Shown here piece by piece: positions 22,073 through 33,740 of a stretch of DNA of 64,000 bases. Each line of letters starts with the position of its first letter. Position 1 is the stretch's first letter. A model generated the notes under the pieces. It was given only the letters and a program-made list of their open reading frames with translations, made no database searches and was not told the origin of the DNA. The stretch covers positions 9,625,510 to 9,689,509 of the forward strand of contig CAXIPT010000001.1 in NCBI GenBank assembly GCA_964030475.1, given 5' to 3'. The stretch comes from Tethya wilhelma. Lineage: Eukaryota; Porifera; Demospongiae; Tethyida; Tethyidae. The position numbers and the translations under genes are program-made.

Positions 22073-23023
22073 TCACTTGGCTTTAGTTTCTGTCTGATAG
22101 GGGAGCCTTCTACCCCCACCATCACATGTTCCTTCCATGGCTCCAGGACTCTGGAAGACTGACATGCTTATTTCTTCCCAGATGTCCTCTCGAATGAGTG
22201 TTACGGCAGACCCTGTGTCCACTAAGAAGACAGTCTGTTGCCCCTCAATCGTTCCGGCTACCTGATATCCACCAGTGGAATTGACATGTGAAATGGCATA
22301 AGTTCTCTTACTCTTCTGCTGTGGTCCCTTTGGACACTTCCAAGCTCTGTGTCCTACTTCTCCGCATTCCACTCATGGTAAGAGATAGTGTAATGTGCAG
22401 TGTATTACACACAACCGTCTCTCTCTCTCTCTGAGTTGTTCAGCTGAAATAGATCTCCGAACTGCTGCTACACGTCCCTCGCAAGTCATCGACGCCACCT
22501 GTGCAGAACTCCTATGGGGCAAATACGACTCAAGTTCCAATGTGGCACTTACGGCAGCATCCAAGGTCTCAGGCGTCTTCTGCCTCACTCCAAAGGCTAG
22601 TTGAGGGTGGTCCAACAGTGACAAATACTGGTTCAGTGCTAGGCGCTCTCTCGCCCCCACCTGCAGATCAAAATAAGCTTGTCTGCCCGTGTCCTCAAGT
22701 CCTCCGCCAGATCTGCCTAGCTCTCATCTTTTCTCTTTCTCCTAGACTGGAGCTCTGCCTGGTAACGGTGTTTGCGGCTTCCTGGCTCGAACCTCTCCTA
22801 TACAATGCTGCAACAGCTGCATCAAACGTTGCCTTGTCATCTGCTGAGAGGTGTTCGAATGGAACTTGAGCACACCCGTCAGTTGCACCTTCAACCATTT
22901 GAGTTTGCTCTCGGCATTCCAACTATTCACCACTGCAATGTTATTGAAGTGGGTGATCCACTGCTCCCAGCTAGCAGTCCCATGAAATGTGTCAGGCAAA
23001 ACAACTAGTGCTCTAGCCATAGT
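22073..23023 (-). pseudogene. gag-protease relic of the gypsy-like element
   Basis: The gag start (MARALVVLPDTFHGTASWEQ...) lies at about 23023. A frameshift separates it from PFEHLSADDKATFDAAVAAL. Further down, a zinc knuckle lacking its first Cys (CGEVGHRAWKCP) and an aspartic protease with FLVDTGSAVTLI are seen at 22370-22200. Several stops lie between them. Polymerase domains are absent. Confidence 0.8.
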
Positions 23024-23045
23024 AGTGTTTTCAGAAATTGGTAAA

Positions 23046-23068
23046 TTCGAATCCTGCCAACAACGCCA
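23046..23068 (-). promoter_or_regulatory. primer-binding site, 23 nt complementary to a tRNA 3' end
   Basis: The plus strand reads TTCGAAT-CCTGC-CAACAAC-G-CCA, which parses as T-loop, 3' T-stem, 3' acceptor strand, discriminator base and CCA of a tRNA. It begins one base inside the LTR. The tRNA should have the acceptor 5' strand GTTGTTG; I cannot name its amino acid. Confidence 0.8.
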
Positions 23069-23069
23069 A

Positions 23070-23495
23070 TGTAACACAGCTGATTAGCCGAATAATTGTA
23101 GTAGAAATTGTAGTCTCAAAATCCTACACATTAAAGCTAGCTATTCTATTTATACNCGTGAATATTTGTATTGCGCTAATGGGCCATCCGTGCCATTCCT
23201 ATGTACCCAGTACTACCGTACTGGGAATAAACAAGTGAAAAGAAGAAAGCACAAAAGTAAGGCTAGACAGAAATTAATATGAAGACAAGCCACTAAACCA
23301 CTACACGAAAATGAATATAGAACAAAGACATGCATCCACACAAAGGATCATCTCAAACACAAATAACTAGGTATCTACTCTCTCAAAACTCAATAAAACA
23401 GAATGTAAACATGTGTATAGTAAACAAACAATGTAAACATGCATAAAGTAAACAAACAAAGGTGAATTACCTAACGTATCATGTACAGTCTTACA
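23070..23495 (-). repeat. 5' LTR (426 bp)
   Basis: Direct repeat of 21321-21712. It differs mainly in the region 23150-23245, which includes an n at 23156. Confidence 0.9.
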
Positions 23496-24978
23496 GTTAT
23501 ACTAAACGTGATATGGTAAACTACTGCTATGCGCACCATGCATATACTCTTCCAGGTACAAAAATTAATATTTTCTTTTATTAGTAAGTGGTATGTTGAA
23601 ATTGGCCAATGCAATTATCGTGAAGTTGTGAAAAATGAAGGAATTCAATTGAGTAGTCTAAGGCAAATAAATTGTACTGGATAAACCAAACTGACTTTAG
23701 CAACTCTCACTGCGCATTGCACAGCATTGGTCACACAGTGCACATGTGTTTAGTTATTCATCTCAAAGTGTGTCACAAGGCCACATGTGCACAGTGAAAT
23801 GCACCAGAGTACACACAGGATATATGTTATAAGATATCTAACTAAACCTACAACCTTTTTTTTTGTTCTGTTCTCTCTGAAAAAGCTTCTAAAATGTATG
23901 CCAATGTTGTAGGCTTCTATTATTGCCAAGCGCCTTAGCGCGAGGCAGTGTAATCCTGCAGGACCAAAAATTGTGAAAGCAGCCAGCCAATTGTGAGTCA
24001 TATAATTATGACATACCAGATGAAAACGGTGCCAATTTAGGAAAAATTGTTCTGGTTATGCATTTGAATTTGATGACCATTACCGATTGATGTCGCTGAA
24101 CACGTGAAGGCAAGCTCCCACTGACTGGAGTACTCAGTTACTGGTTGCCATACTTGAATCCTCTACTAACTAACACCAGAAGAGGTGAGAGTTACTAGCC
24201 TGCTTGCTACTACTGTGACTCTTACAAAATGATTATGATTACCTAAACAATAAGCAATCAGATTCAGTGATTCTAGATATAGCTTACTCAAGTTAGCACT
24301 ATAATAGCTGCTAACTGTTTTTCAAGTCAGTTGAAGTGTAATTCAAGGAATGCCTATATATATCTGTGCGAGGCAATTTCCCTGTTCTCAGTGTACTACC
24401 AGTTATATACAATGGAGATCAACTCTTTACTTATATTCACGGGACTCCATTAAAATATTTGCCATTCTTGCGGAGGTTTCTTACACAGGCAATTTTCGTC
24501 CATGCTCACATTTGTGTAATTGAATGGTCTTAATGTCTACAAGTGGCCTGATAAAACTTCTCACGTGCCTTACGTCAAACATTCACTTGAACATCTGAGT
24601 CTTCTATACAGGTTACCTCTCCTGGAAACTCATCATCTTGATACTTGACAATGACCCACATTCCAGTTGTCAAGTTTAANAACTTGTCCGTATATCAACG
24701 GATTTCAATATTTCACTACCATGAAATAGGAAATTTAGAGCAGATTATAGCAACCTTTACCAGTAAAAATCTTAGTATTTGCCATATTTTTTAGTATAAT
24801 AATTGTGACCACATCAAAAAATTCTACTTAATTCCTTTGCTGAAAGTAAAAGTCTTTGATTATAGACCATACTAGCAGAGTCAACAACCTACCCACAAGG
24901 AAGTAAGTATGCAGCCAGAGTTGGATAACAACCATCAATCAACCAGTACGAAAAATAAAGTTTTAATTTAGTAATTGA
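23496..24978. other. no gene seen
   Basis: AT-rich sequence without convincing exons; contains an n at 24680. Confidence 0.45.
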
Positions 24979-25774
24979 TCACGTGACCACATCCTGCAAT
25001 TTCCGGGTGTAAAGAGTTAAAAAACTTTGAAACACAGTATCAGCTCTATTGTTGTCAGAGGCTGTTAAATAAACTGGTATTCTTGAATAACCATCTATAC
25101 CACCATGTGTTACTATTCGCCACCTAATGAGTTTGTGGTGGCCATCAATGTGCCACAGACTGTTAAAACCATTCACTTTGTACTTTCTGCGATGAAGTAC
25201 CCGCGGCGGCTTCTCTGTTCGACTCCTAAAGGATCAACACAATACAGGCTTTCACGTACTCTATATCTTTGGATGCGATATCCTAGTGTACTAAGGTGAC
25301 CAGAGAGAGTTTTTTGACCTGCAGTTGGAAATCTAGCCACAAAACCTCCCACCAACTCTCAGACAGTAGAGAGTATTCACATAGATTAGTTAGCCCAAAC
25401 TGTATTATACGCCTGAGGATGGTTCTTGGAGAACACCCAAGTATTTGTGAAATTTCAACTTGGTTAAAATTAAGATCGAGCAAATTTGCTAGATGTTCAC
25501 GAGATACTTCAAAGCATGGCCTTCCAGGTAATTTCGTTGTTTTTTATTGAATTAATTTAATAGCTTGAAGAGTAGAAGTCATATCGCAGACGGAAGAGAG
25601 TAGGGTAATAAACGAGATAGATCCATCAAATGACAGTTGCAAATGCTGCAAGCAGCGTAAAACACACTCAATTCTAATCAATGCTCCATCAACTTCTCCT
25701 TGCTGAGTTGCATCTTGTATCTTATGTAGCGCTAATTCGAGATTGTCCAGAAAATCTGTGACTGATCCATCCAT
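24979..25774 (-). pseudogene. integrase-core gene relic
   Basis: Read on the minus strand: an N-terminal helical part (MDGSVTDFLDNLELALHK) is followed by an in-frame stop at 25544-25546. Then come a helix-turn-helix (LNFNQVEISQILGCSPRTIL), a frameshift, and SGHLSTLGYRIQRYRVRESL. After another frameshift the integrase core starts, NSLWHIDGHHKLIRW and HGGIDGYSRIPVYL, whose first catalytic D is in WHIDGHHK. Sequence is lost after FQSFLT, before the second D. I recall this arrangement from integrase-core genes of sponges, corals and fish. The copy is dead. Confidence 0.8.
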
Positions 25775-25970
25775 TTTGGTTCTGTCTACATCGCCATATA
25801 TGGAACTTCAGTTTTGCACATGCATGTCACGTGATTACGTGGGATTATGCATTTTCCATCTCTGATTTGGATCCGGTATAACCGGTTATAAATACCTATA
25901 TTCCCACGTGTATGCTTATAATTTGAGTGCTTGCATGCACAGAGCACAAGCTACATCTGTGTCAAGAGTG

Positions 25971-27524
25971 ATGGCAGGCAATCTTTCAGACGGAGAAAGA
26001 GAGCTTGTTCGCCAGGCTATTGGGGTCCTTTCAAAGGTAGGAGAAATACCAGGAGTTACCGAGCGAAGCAGTGAGGCACCTACCACTAGCGCTAGCATCG
26101 GCAAACCGCCAGATGATCCATTGGAAGGCATATCTTCTTCTTTTGATTCTGCAGCACAGAATCGTAGTGAGGAGGGTAAGTTTCACAGTCTTGTAATATT
26201 ATACTATGTTGAGTGTAAAACTAAATATGTTATTGTTTTATAGTATATGGAGAAGATTTGGGCATGCATATAGAAGTGCCATATCGAGCCAAAGAGGTAC
26301 TCGTGATGGTCGTACTGTTACAGATGCTGCTAAAGAAGAACAGAAACGTTTGTTTGCTGGAAAGAGAGGGGCCACTGCATCTGGGGCTCGAGGCAAGTTA
26401 AAACGAAAAAGGACCACATCATGGACACACAAGTTTGTCTGCTTGGCATCAACAACTGAAGATCAAGTTCCAACAAGCTTTGCCGTGAAATGCCAGCTTG
26501 AAAATGCTGGTACTAATTGGTGATCATATACCTGAAGCAGATGAACACTGGTCCAACATTTTGAAGCTGATGGAGATAGTGGACATTCTTTTCTCTCCAC
26601 AGATGTCAGAGGACATGTAATGCTGCATATCTTGTAGCCCTTATTAGTGATCATCATGAGGAATTCAGGAGATTGTATCCCTCCAGCACCATCATTCCGA
26701 AGATGCACTTCATGGTGCACATGCCAAGGATTATGATACAGTGAGTCGTACATGTACATTTTTAATGTTAGTTGTATGCTGTATATAAATGGTATGTATA
26801 TATACAGGTATGGTCCTCTGGTCTGTCACTGGACCATGAGGTATGAAGCAAAACATTCGTACTTCAAGAAGTTGGCACAGTCCATGGGGAATTATATCAA
26901 CTTGCCATACTCTCTTTCAATGTGGCACCAACAGCTTGAGTGCTACCTTAGTATCAACACACAAGACTTACCAGGCAGTGATTTGGAGGTTGGACCTGGT
27001 GTGTATCTGTGTTGTTGTGCCCTCTTTATTACCACTTGATTAATGTTTTTACACATGATTGTATGTAGGTTCCACTGTTGTGGCAAGCAGGGTTGCAGAA
27101 CAAGTAGGCAGGACTGTTTGTACTGCATATGAGTAAGTAGCTAACACAACTATTGATGGATGTGTGTGTAAACAATGATACTTTCTCAAATTAATTCAGG
27201 GCCAAGTGGGTAAAAATTGATGGAAATATGTGGAGAAAAGGAGCTGGATTTGTAAACTGTATGGAGAGTGATATGCCAGAGATTGGTGAAATATTGAAGA
27301 TTATTGTTATCAATGGTGCCACAGTATACTTTCAAGCACAAACTTTTGAAACAACATATCACCCTCATTTTCGTTGCTACTCAATAGAAAGGTCTGTTTC
27401 ACATGAAATTTTTGCTGAACTAAGAACACTGCCTGTGAACAAGCCACTCTATATCAGAAACCCTGGGTCATTTCCTACAAAAAGGGTTGTAGTTTTACCT
27501 TATTATGTGTACAGCACAACATAA
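25971..27524 (+). pseudogene. chimeric transposase-like gene (two family halves)
   Basis: An ATG-led exon (25971-26175) precedes an exon with RRFGHAYRSAISSQRGTRDG and TWTHKFVCLASTTEDQVPTS, but the two are one base out of phase. At about 26520 the sequence changes to the C-terminal half of a KDZ-like transposase: DHIPEADEHWSNIL, a one-base frameshift at about 26610, STIIPKMHFMVHMP, then after a clean intron (26741-26808) YGPLVCHWTMRYEAKHSYFK. Two more well-spliced exons follow, ending VVVLPYYVYSTT at 27524. The 3' exons are in perfect order while the 5' part is broken. The two halves belong to families I recall as separate genes, so this is a fusion or adjacent insertion. Confidence 0.7.
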
Positions 27525-29480
27525 CCACATGGTCATATTATGTGTATTCATTGTGAATTATACAACTTAGCTACATATACATACATGCATAATTATTTTG
27601 TTAATCAACTTTACTGAAACAATGTGAATAATACAATGTCATGACTGATAAAACTTAAATGCATTGTGTATGCTGTATAAGTACCTGAAATGCATGGTCT
27701 AGCTGAACAGGTTTGATGTTGATACGAGGTGACATGCTTGTTCCATAGCACTCAATGGAATCGGTAGGATTTTGTTAGCTAATCTGGCCTTGTGACCACA
27801 TAGTTTGGAATATTTAGTCTGTCAAATTTGACCTGTCCACTCACTGTACCATGCTGTATCATATGTGATAGTTGTTAAATCTAGCCAAACAGATTTTGAT
27901 GTTGACATGAAGTGACACACGTGCTTTTTCCACACTCATATCTACAGATTCAAACCCACAAGTACTCTGCACAATCTGGTCAATATAAGTGGCTGTGAGG
28001 TTACACTGCATCAGGTGGTCAGAGTTTGGACTTTAGGCCCAACAAATTAAAATCAATTCTTCATGATATAAAATGAGCCTTCCTACCAGCTAGTATATAA
28101 GTGAGTTCTCCATGGAATAGATACACACACAAACTGGCAAACTACAGTAACCCTCACTGCGCTAGACATGCACACACACAAGCAGACAGACTATTAGTAG
28201 TACCCCTCACTTTGCAGGTTGTAATGATATTCAAAATTGTATGTTTAACTACAAGTTTTGCTCAAAAGTTTTGCTCAAAAGTTTCACCCACCTCTGCATT
28301 TATTACATGAGGACTCTAACACTTACCCCCTTTAGGGTGTTAAATTGCGTCTTAACTCTCCAAACGTGCTAAGGGGTGTTCTCAAGCTCCCATCATAGGG
28401 TGTACCTACACTCCCTATTTTTAACAGTGTACACATGAGTATAAAGTTAGTATAAGTCCACTACATGGTTCTGTAATCTCCAGCAATGCAGAGTCGATCA
28501 TCATAGATTATAATCAAGGCTTAACTGAGGGATCGACTGAGGTAAGTCAGCAGTCAATGAGTTTCTGGGTGAACATCATCACCAGTATCTTCTTGTATTG
28601 TCCTCCACCAGTAACTACACGAGCTTCTCCAGTACAAGTGAAAGCTGCTGATTCTTTCTTGGTGGGCATTGATTGAAACTTTTTNAGCATGATCTGCTGT
28701 ATTGATAAGCCAAATGTCACTGATGTACATAAGTACTACAGCTCTTGTGACTCTTATACCATGTTTAGATGAGAATTAGCTAAGCTGTGACGGATGTACA
28801 AATATATCGTACGTCCGTCACGTCTTTTTCATATGAAGTAGGGGGTGTGGCATTTCAATTAAGGGTGAACATTATGTCTAATAGGAAGCTAAAAGAGAAT
28901 ATGAAATTTTTTTAGATATCTGTTTATTACCACTACACCATTGTAAAAAATGTTCTTTTTTTGTGACGGACGTTCAATGTCCATCAAATCCAGATCGTAC
29001 TAGCCATAGTTTATTAATTAGGGGGCATAACCATGTTTTTGACATTGAACCCAATTAATAACTATAAAAATGATCCAAATACCCTAAGTTGGGAGTAAAA
29101 CTCCATTGTTCCCAACTGTAGAAGGTGTCTTAACTAAAACAGCGCCAATCTTTTGGAATAATCCGTTTCTATAGTAATTACATTATAATGACCATATCTC
29201 CTTGTACATTCATCATATCAAGTTAAAAATTTTATAATGTGAAACTTGTTTAGTAAGCTTCAAAATGATGTATTGCAACACACTCTAAACCCATTTTGAA
29301 ATTCTGACCCTGTGGTTGACATTTTCCTGGAATTGCCCATTTTGGGGTTCCACTAAATAGCATCAAACACAAACATGTCTTAGTGCAAGTTAGCAAATTT
29401 ACTGCCAGGCAACCAAAATTATCAATATCAAAGCTCTTATTTTTGCTCTACAAAGTGATCCAGATTTAGCACGTATTGAT
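27525..29480. other. no gene seen
   Basis: AT-rich non-coding stretch with a second copy of the 100-bp dispersed repeat (28588-28686) and GTGACGGA-type short inverted motifs at 28790-28980. Confidence 0.5.
28588..28686. repeat. ~100-bp dispersed repeat (copy 2)
   Basis: Near-identical, same-orientation copy of 4258-4360; ends at an n (28685). Confidence 0.75.
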
Positions 29481-29492
29481 CCAGAAATACTG

Positions 29493-29878
29493 CTAACTGT
29501 CCTTGTAGGTTTTTTCTCTCAGACCAACATCCGCTAAGGTTCCTGGAGTTAAAGAGTCTGTTCCTGAGGTAATAAACTTAGCATATTGATAGAAATACTT
29601 CAAAAAAGTTACCTTTCCTATGGTACTAAAGAAGGATATGTAGTCACAACCAGTAGCAGCGTACATGCTTTGTAGAACTTGTGGCAAACCATTTCATTTT
29701 CAAACTTTACTCGATCCCATATAGTCTGGCGTATGTCTTCAAGCCAGTACAAATGCTGTTCTTGTGTAGCCAAGCCACTCTGAGTAAAATTCAAGAAATG
29801 GATAGCTGGTGATGGATGTTCAAATCCTGTTGAATGTAATTTGTAGTATAAAGTACCAACCAAATGAATGAATGCCAT
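29493..29878 (-). pseudogene. transposon-gene relic with swapped segment order
   Basis: Two segments of one protein family are seen on the minus strand. The first in sequence order (29878-29694) reads AFIHLVGTLYYKLHSTGFEH and WLEDIRQTIWDRVKFENEM. The next (29687-29493) reads LPQVLQSMYAATGCDYISFF...GTLADVGLREKTYKDS. In the family as I remember it, the ATGCDY segment lies directly upstream of the HLVGT segment, so here the order is reversed. A relic of the same family with normal order lies at 57805-59561. Confidence 0.65.
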
Positions 29879-29884
29879 GTCTAC

Positions 29885-31020
29885 ACTGGAAACGTGTGTC
29901 TTGGGTTCTTCACATGTGGCAACAAGCTGACCGTAACACCATGATTTTATACTCCCCTTACACGAATTTGGATGGAGTATTGACAGCGAAGGAACACTAA
30001 CCGTGCATGATATGGGACATGGGGCAACTGACAGAGATGATGTTTCAGAAAAGAAGTGTATATAAAATACTCAGAGAGATTGAACTCCACAAACCTCTTC
30101 TCCCTATAGTGCCTGTGTCACAATAAATGAATGAAAGGAAATGAACGAATAAATTAAGGAATGAAGGCAAGACAAAGCAAAAAAAAAATTTCCCCCAAAA
30201 CGTTTTACTATAGTTCTACTATCAATACTCACCTAAGTGATTTCTATGGAGAGTGCCACCTTCCACTCCCAGCTTGTTTCTCAAGACAATTTGTAGAGGT
30301 GCAGCAACAAGCTGTCTGTAAAAGGGGGAGGGGGCTTGCGCTATAAAAGCTGACATCTCTAAGGTGGTTGCTTGTTTGCCCATTTCTGTGAAAGATACTT
30401 TGCAGAGGTGGGATTGCTTCAATTTTGAAAAAAAAACCTACTACTTAACTCTTACTCACCCAGAGGGCTACAGTGAGAGATCTGCTTATCATGACGTCCA
30501 CACTTAGGACAGCGGCTAGTGTTTTCTGCATGATATGACGAAACTTTTCATCAACGCACTAATCGCAGTGAATGCAGCCTCTCTCTGCACAAAAGGAATC
30601 ACGTGTTTACGTTCTTCAGAATGCGAGTAACAAAGTTTGGATCTGGGCCTTTTTGCCAACAGGTTAGCATATAGTGCACAATGACGGCGATGTGAAGGAT
30701 CTCTTTAATTATCACAATAATTGCAAGCCTGTTCTGCATTAACTACTTAATTACCGTGCAAAAATCCACTCATACTTCCAGTATTTACAGCCCCCCACTC
30801 TGAAGTTTCCTGGTGTAAAAAAAGTTATCAAGCTGATCCATTGTTTGTTTGAATCGAACATTAGTTTGATTTTTGGCCAGCTTTTATAAACGGATTCTCT
30901 TTACCTTTAAGTAGCCTGAATTGATTTAGCTCCTCTCTAACTATGGCAGAGGAGAACTCATCATCTCATGCAGTCTTCTTCAACTTTAGTGGCAACGAAG
31001 TTTGCTTTAAACGAGGTCGC
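29885..31020. other. no gene seen
   Basis: Possible decayed upstream coding pieces of the preceding relic on the minus strand (SALMKSFVISCRKH near 30540) could not be confirmed. The 3' part becomes GC-richer toward the promoter-like block. Confidence 0.4.
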
Positions 31021-31062
31021 GTATAAAAGGGGCGTGGCCGGCCACAAATTCGCGACGTCAGA
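31021..31062 (+). promoter_or_regulatory. candidate core promoter (TATA, GC box, CRE-like)
   Basis: GTATAAAAGG, then GGGGCGTGG and GCGACGTCAG lie in tandem in an otherwise AT-rich region, about 350 bases upstream of the ATG at 31376. An ATGGCG in good context lies at 31064. Confidence 0.4.
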
Positions 31063-31375
31063 AAATGGCGTCGGAATTTTTTACTTTAGAAAATTGGTAA
31101 CTAAGCAAGGGACTTACTCACACGGGTTTTACACTGTGTTTTACTGAGTTTTACTAACCAAAACAGCTGCACAAACTTAGAGCGATACAGAGAGTGCCAC
31201 AAATGAACAATTGCTGCAGTTTTTGAAGAAAACTACGTGTATTTTGAGAAAGAAGCGTTCTTTTACCATGCCAGAGAATAAATTTCTCGAATGAAAGTGA
31301 AAAGGACTCGTTTTTGCGTGTCTGAAGATTGATAGGACCGTCAATGACGCCCAGAGTTTCTCAAAGTCTCAAAAA

Positions 31376-31468
31376 ATGAAGCTTGCACTGCTGCTTGTAG
31401 CTGCTGTAAATATTTGGAGTCAGTCCATTGGTTCTGAGCCATCTAGTGGTTCTATTTCTCAAGCTCAG
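31376..31468 (+). CDS. candidate first exon of a secreted protein
   Basis: AAAAAATGAAG opens a frame with a classical signal peptide: MKLALLLVAAVNIWSQSIGS, K at position 2, a hydrophobic core of about 9 residues and a likely cleavage after a small residue. The exon ends GCTCAG/GTCAGT in phase 0 after 31 codons. A following exon may start after TATACAG at 31550, but its frames give stops, so I could not extend the gene. The upstream promoter-like block supports a real transcription unit. Confidence 0.4.
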
Positions 31469-31549
31469 GTCAGTACTTACAGAGTTAGAAAACAAAATAC
31501 ACACTTTTTTAGTGTAACAGTTGTTATATGTGTGGTAGGAGTATATACA

Positions 31550-32160
31550 GGTGGTGTTGATGGCCGAATGGTGAGGGTCAGGATATGTCGATGGAGGCTG
31601 TGTCTGCAAGACCCCTCAGGGCCTGTGTTAGTGTACTTTCGTTATGATTTCGTGGTCAGTCTGACAGGTGCAGCAGAGTCTTATATGTGCTCCAAGTTAT
31701 TACAAGTTTATACCTGTAGTTTGTGACAAGTAAGTGGTCTATTTACTGTACGTATGTGTGTACATGTGATATTAGCGGAGTCATGTCGTACAAACACAGG
31801 TACATGTGATTTTCTTGACCCACATTTACACTTGAGCTTGGCTTATGATGAAATGGTGTTGAAGTCTCCACTTCCATGTTGAATTGGGCATTTTGTCGAG
31901 TCCGTTAGCACGAAATCATTCATTTTATTGATGGTTAGTTGATACAATACAAATTTTTGCAAATATTATTGATGCATGACTGACTGTTATTGTACAGTTC
32001 AGCTGATATTCAACTTGATGATAAAGATAGAAGAGAGCACCAAATCCACCACAACCAGTGTACCATGTACTCTCTTCGTGTTCCTTCTCTACAGCGTCTG
32101 TAGATACCTACTTGACTCACCATCATGATCCCGGTAACTGAAAAAANGACCCCAGGCTAA
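31550..32160. other. no confident gene
   Basis: Possible further exon of the secreted-protein candidate at 31550-31690, otherwise non-coding. Contains an n at 32146. Confidence 0.35.
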
Positions 32161-32164
32161 TTCT

Positions 32165-33080
32165 TTACTTGGTTTCTTAAAATGCTGTCCTTGTAAAGAT
32201 ATAACTCACAACCAGAAAACAGCTCTGCAATGAGGGAACACATAGAGAAGCTATGTAACATGTGTACACTAGATATACATGTGTAAATGTACGTGGTTCC
32301 TTACTAATATAATATAGATTCTTTGTATACAATCCTGTCCTTGTGAAGACATAAACTCATACCCCCAAAGAAGCTCTGCAATGAGGGAAAACACAGAGAA
32401 GCAATGTAACATGCGTACACTGGATAATATTTAAATATAAGTGTGTAAACAAGGACAGCATTCAGGGGAACTGATTAAGGAACCGCATACATTTACACAT
32501 CTATATTATCAATCAGTGCGCACATGTTACATTGCCTCCATGTGTGTTCCCTCGATCATTGTAAAGCTCTTTTGTAAGAGCTCTGCAATGAGGGAACACA
32601 GTAAAAAGAACTGTAACATGTTCACACGGGATAATTATGTGGTTCCTTACTCAGTTCCTAGCTTACTATGCTGTCCTTGTTAAGACATAAATTTAAACCC
32701 ATACACAAAAAAGAGCTCCGTAATGAGGGAACTGGCACACAGAGAAGCAACGTAACATATGTCTACACTATAGATATAGGTGTGTAAAAAGATGTGATTC
32801 GGTTCTTACCTGGTTCCTTGGAATACTGTCTTTGTGAAGACATAAACTCATACACAAAAAAGAACTCTGCATGCAATGAGAGAGCACAGAGAAAAGAAAT
32901 GTAATGTGTGTACATTATGTAGCCTCATAACCCGGGCCCTCTGCTGCGCTATGCTTAATGCAGGGAGGGCCTGGTTTACAAGGCTATACATTATGTATGT
33001 GGTTCATTACTCAGTTCCTTAGAATGTTGTCTTATGAAGGCATAAACTCATAAACAGAAAACTCTCTGCACTAATTAGGG
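32165..33080. repeat. ~150-bp satellite, about six units, one inverted
   Basis: Units share GCTGTCCTTGTGAAGACATAAACTCATAC, CTCTGCAATGAGGGAACACA, GAGAAGCAATGTAACATG and GTGGTTCCTTACTCAGTTCC. Direct units start near 32183, 32331, 32680, 32826 and 33025. The stretch 32445-32580 carries the same motifs as their reverse complement (AACAAGGACAGCAT...TGTGTTCCCTC), so one unit is flipped. Confidence 0.8.
32921..32986. mobile_element. 66-bp hairpin element with 10-bp target duplication
   Basis: Ends AGCCTCATAACCCGGGCCCTC and the complement of GAGGGCCTGGTTTACAAGGCT pair imperfectly around a short loop. TACATTATGT flanks both sides (32911-32920 and 32987-32996). It interrupts a satellite unit. The 10-bp duplication suggests a Mutator-type origin. 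Confidence 0.7.
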
Positions 33081-33740
33081 GGCGTGGCACCCAAAATTTT
33101 TTGCCGCTTCGCACTAGAAACCCTCTCTAAATATCCTAGCTACACTATCCAACTCTGATATTTCAATAGTGCACTATCATGGCTGTGCATTTGTCCAACT
33201 TGGATCCGAAGAAGAAATGCGCACACAATAACATCTGCCAAGAAAGGAAAAACACGCACAGTGCTTGCATGTGTCTCTGCCACCAGATAAGTGCTCCCCT
33301 CCTTACTAATGATCCGTCCTAGAAAGCAAGCGGTTCCTTGGAAGGTGCGGTGCAGTCCCTGCAACACAGTTCCTACTTACAGAAACTGGGTTGATCAATG
33401 TTGATACGTTTTTAGAGTGGCTACATGTATAGTGCCGAAAAAGAGACCTCATTGGAATGGTTCAGGGATTATTTGGATAATATTAGATCTCAGGAGCCCC
33501 TGAGTATAAAAATTTCAATAATGCATAATGATACTACACTATCATGCATGCTTGCATGTATATATAGTTATATCTCAAGTTGTACCAGTGTTAATTGGTC
33601 AGTACATTTCTAACGGAATTCTTCTATAATTATTGTACATAATCTACAGGCAATGTCGTAGAAGGGAAAGTAAAGGCTAATCTGCAAGACATGCTGCAGT
33701 TCATCTGTGGGATGTGCCAGGTACCACCACTAAAATAGCT
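33081..33740. other. no gene seen
   Basis: Non-coding stretch; GGGGGCGTGGC...TTTTTTGCCGCTTCGC near 33080-33115 looks like a repeat end. Confidence 0.4.

Larger units (their letters stand above)
21321..23495 (-). mobile_element. gypsy-like LTR retrotransposon, internally deleted
   Basis: Two long direct repeats, 21321-21712 and 23070-23495, both open TGTAACAC and close GTCTTACA. GTTA at 21317-21320 and 23496-23499 is a 4-bp target duplication. The element is read on the minus strand: a primer site lies next to the upper LTR and a purine-rich tract next to the lower one. The internal 1357 bp hold only gag and the start of protease, with no RT or integrase, so the copy is non-autonomous. Confidence 0.9.

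Noticed and set aside
23046..23068. A tRNA gene
   Set aside because: Only the 3' T-arm and acceptor strand are present, directly inside an LTR, which is the position of a primer-binding site.
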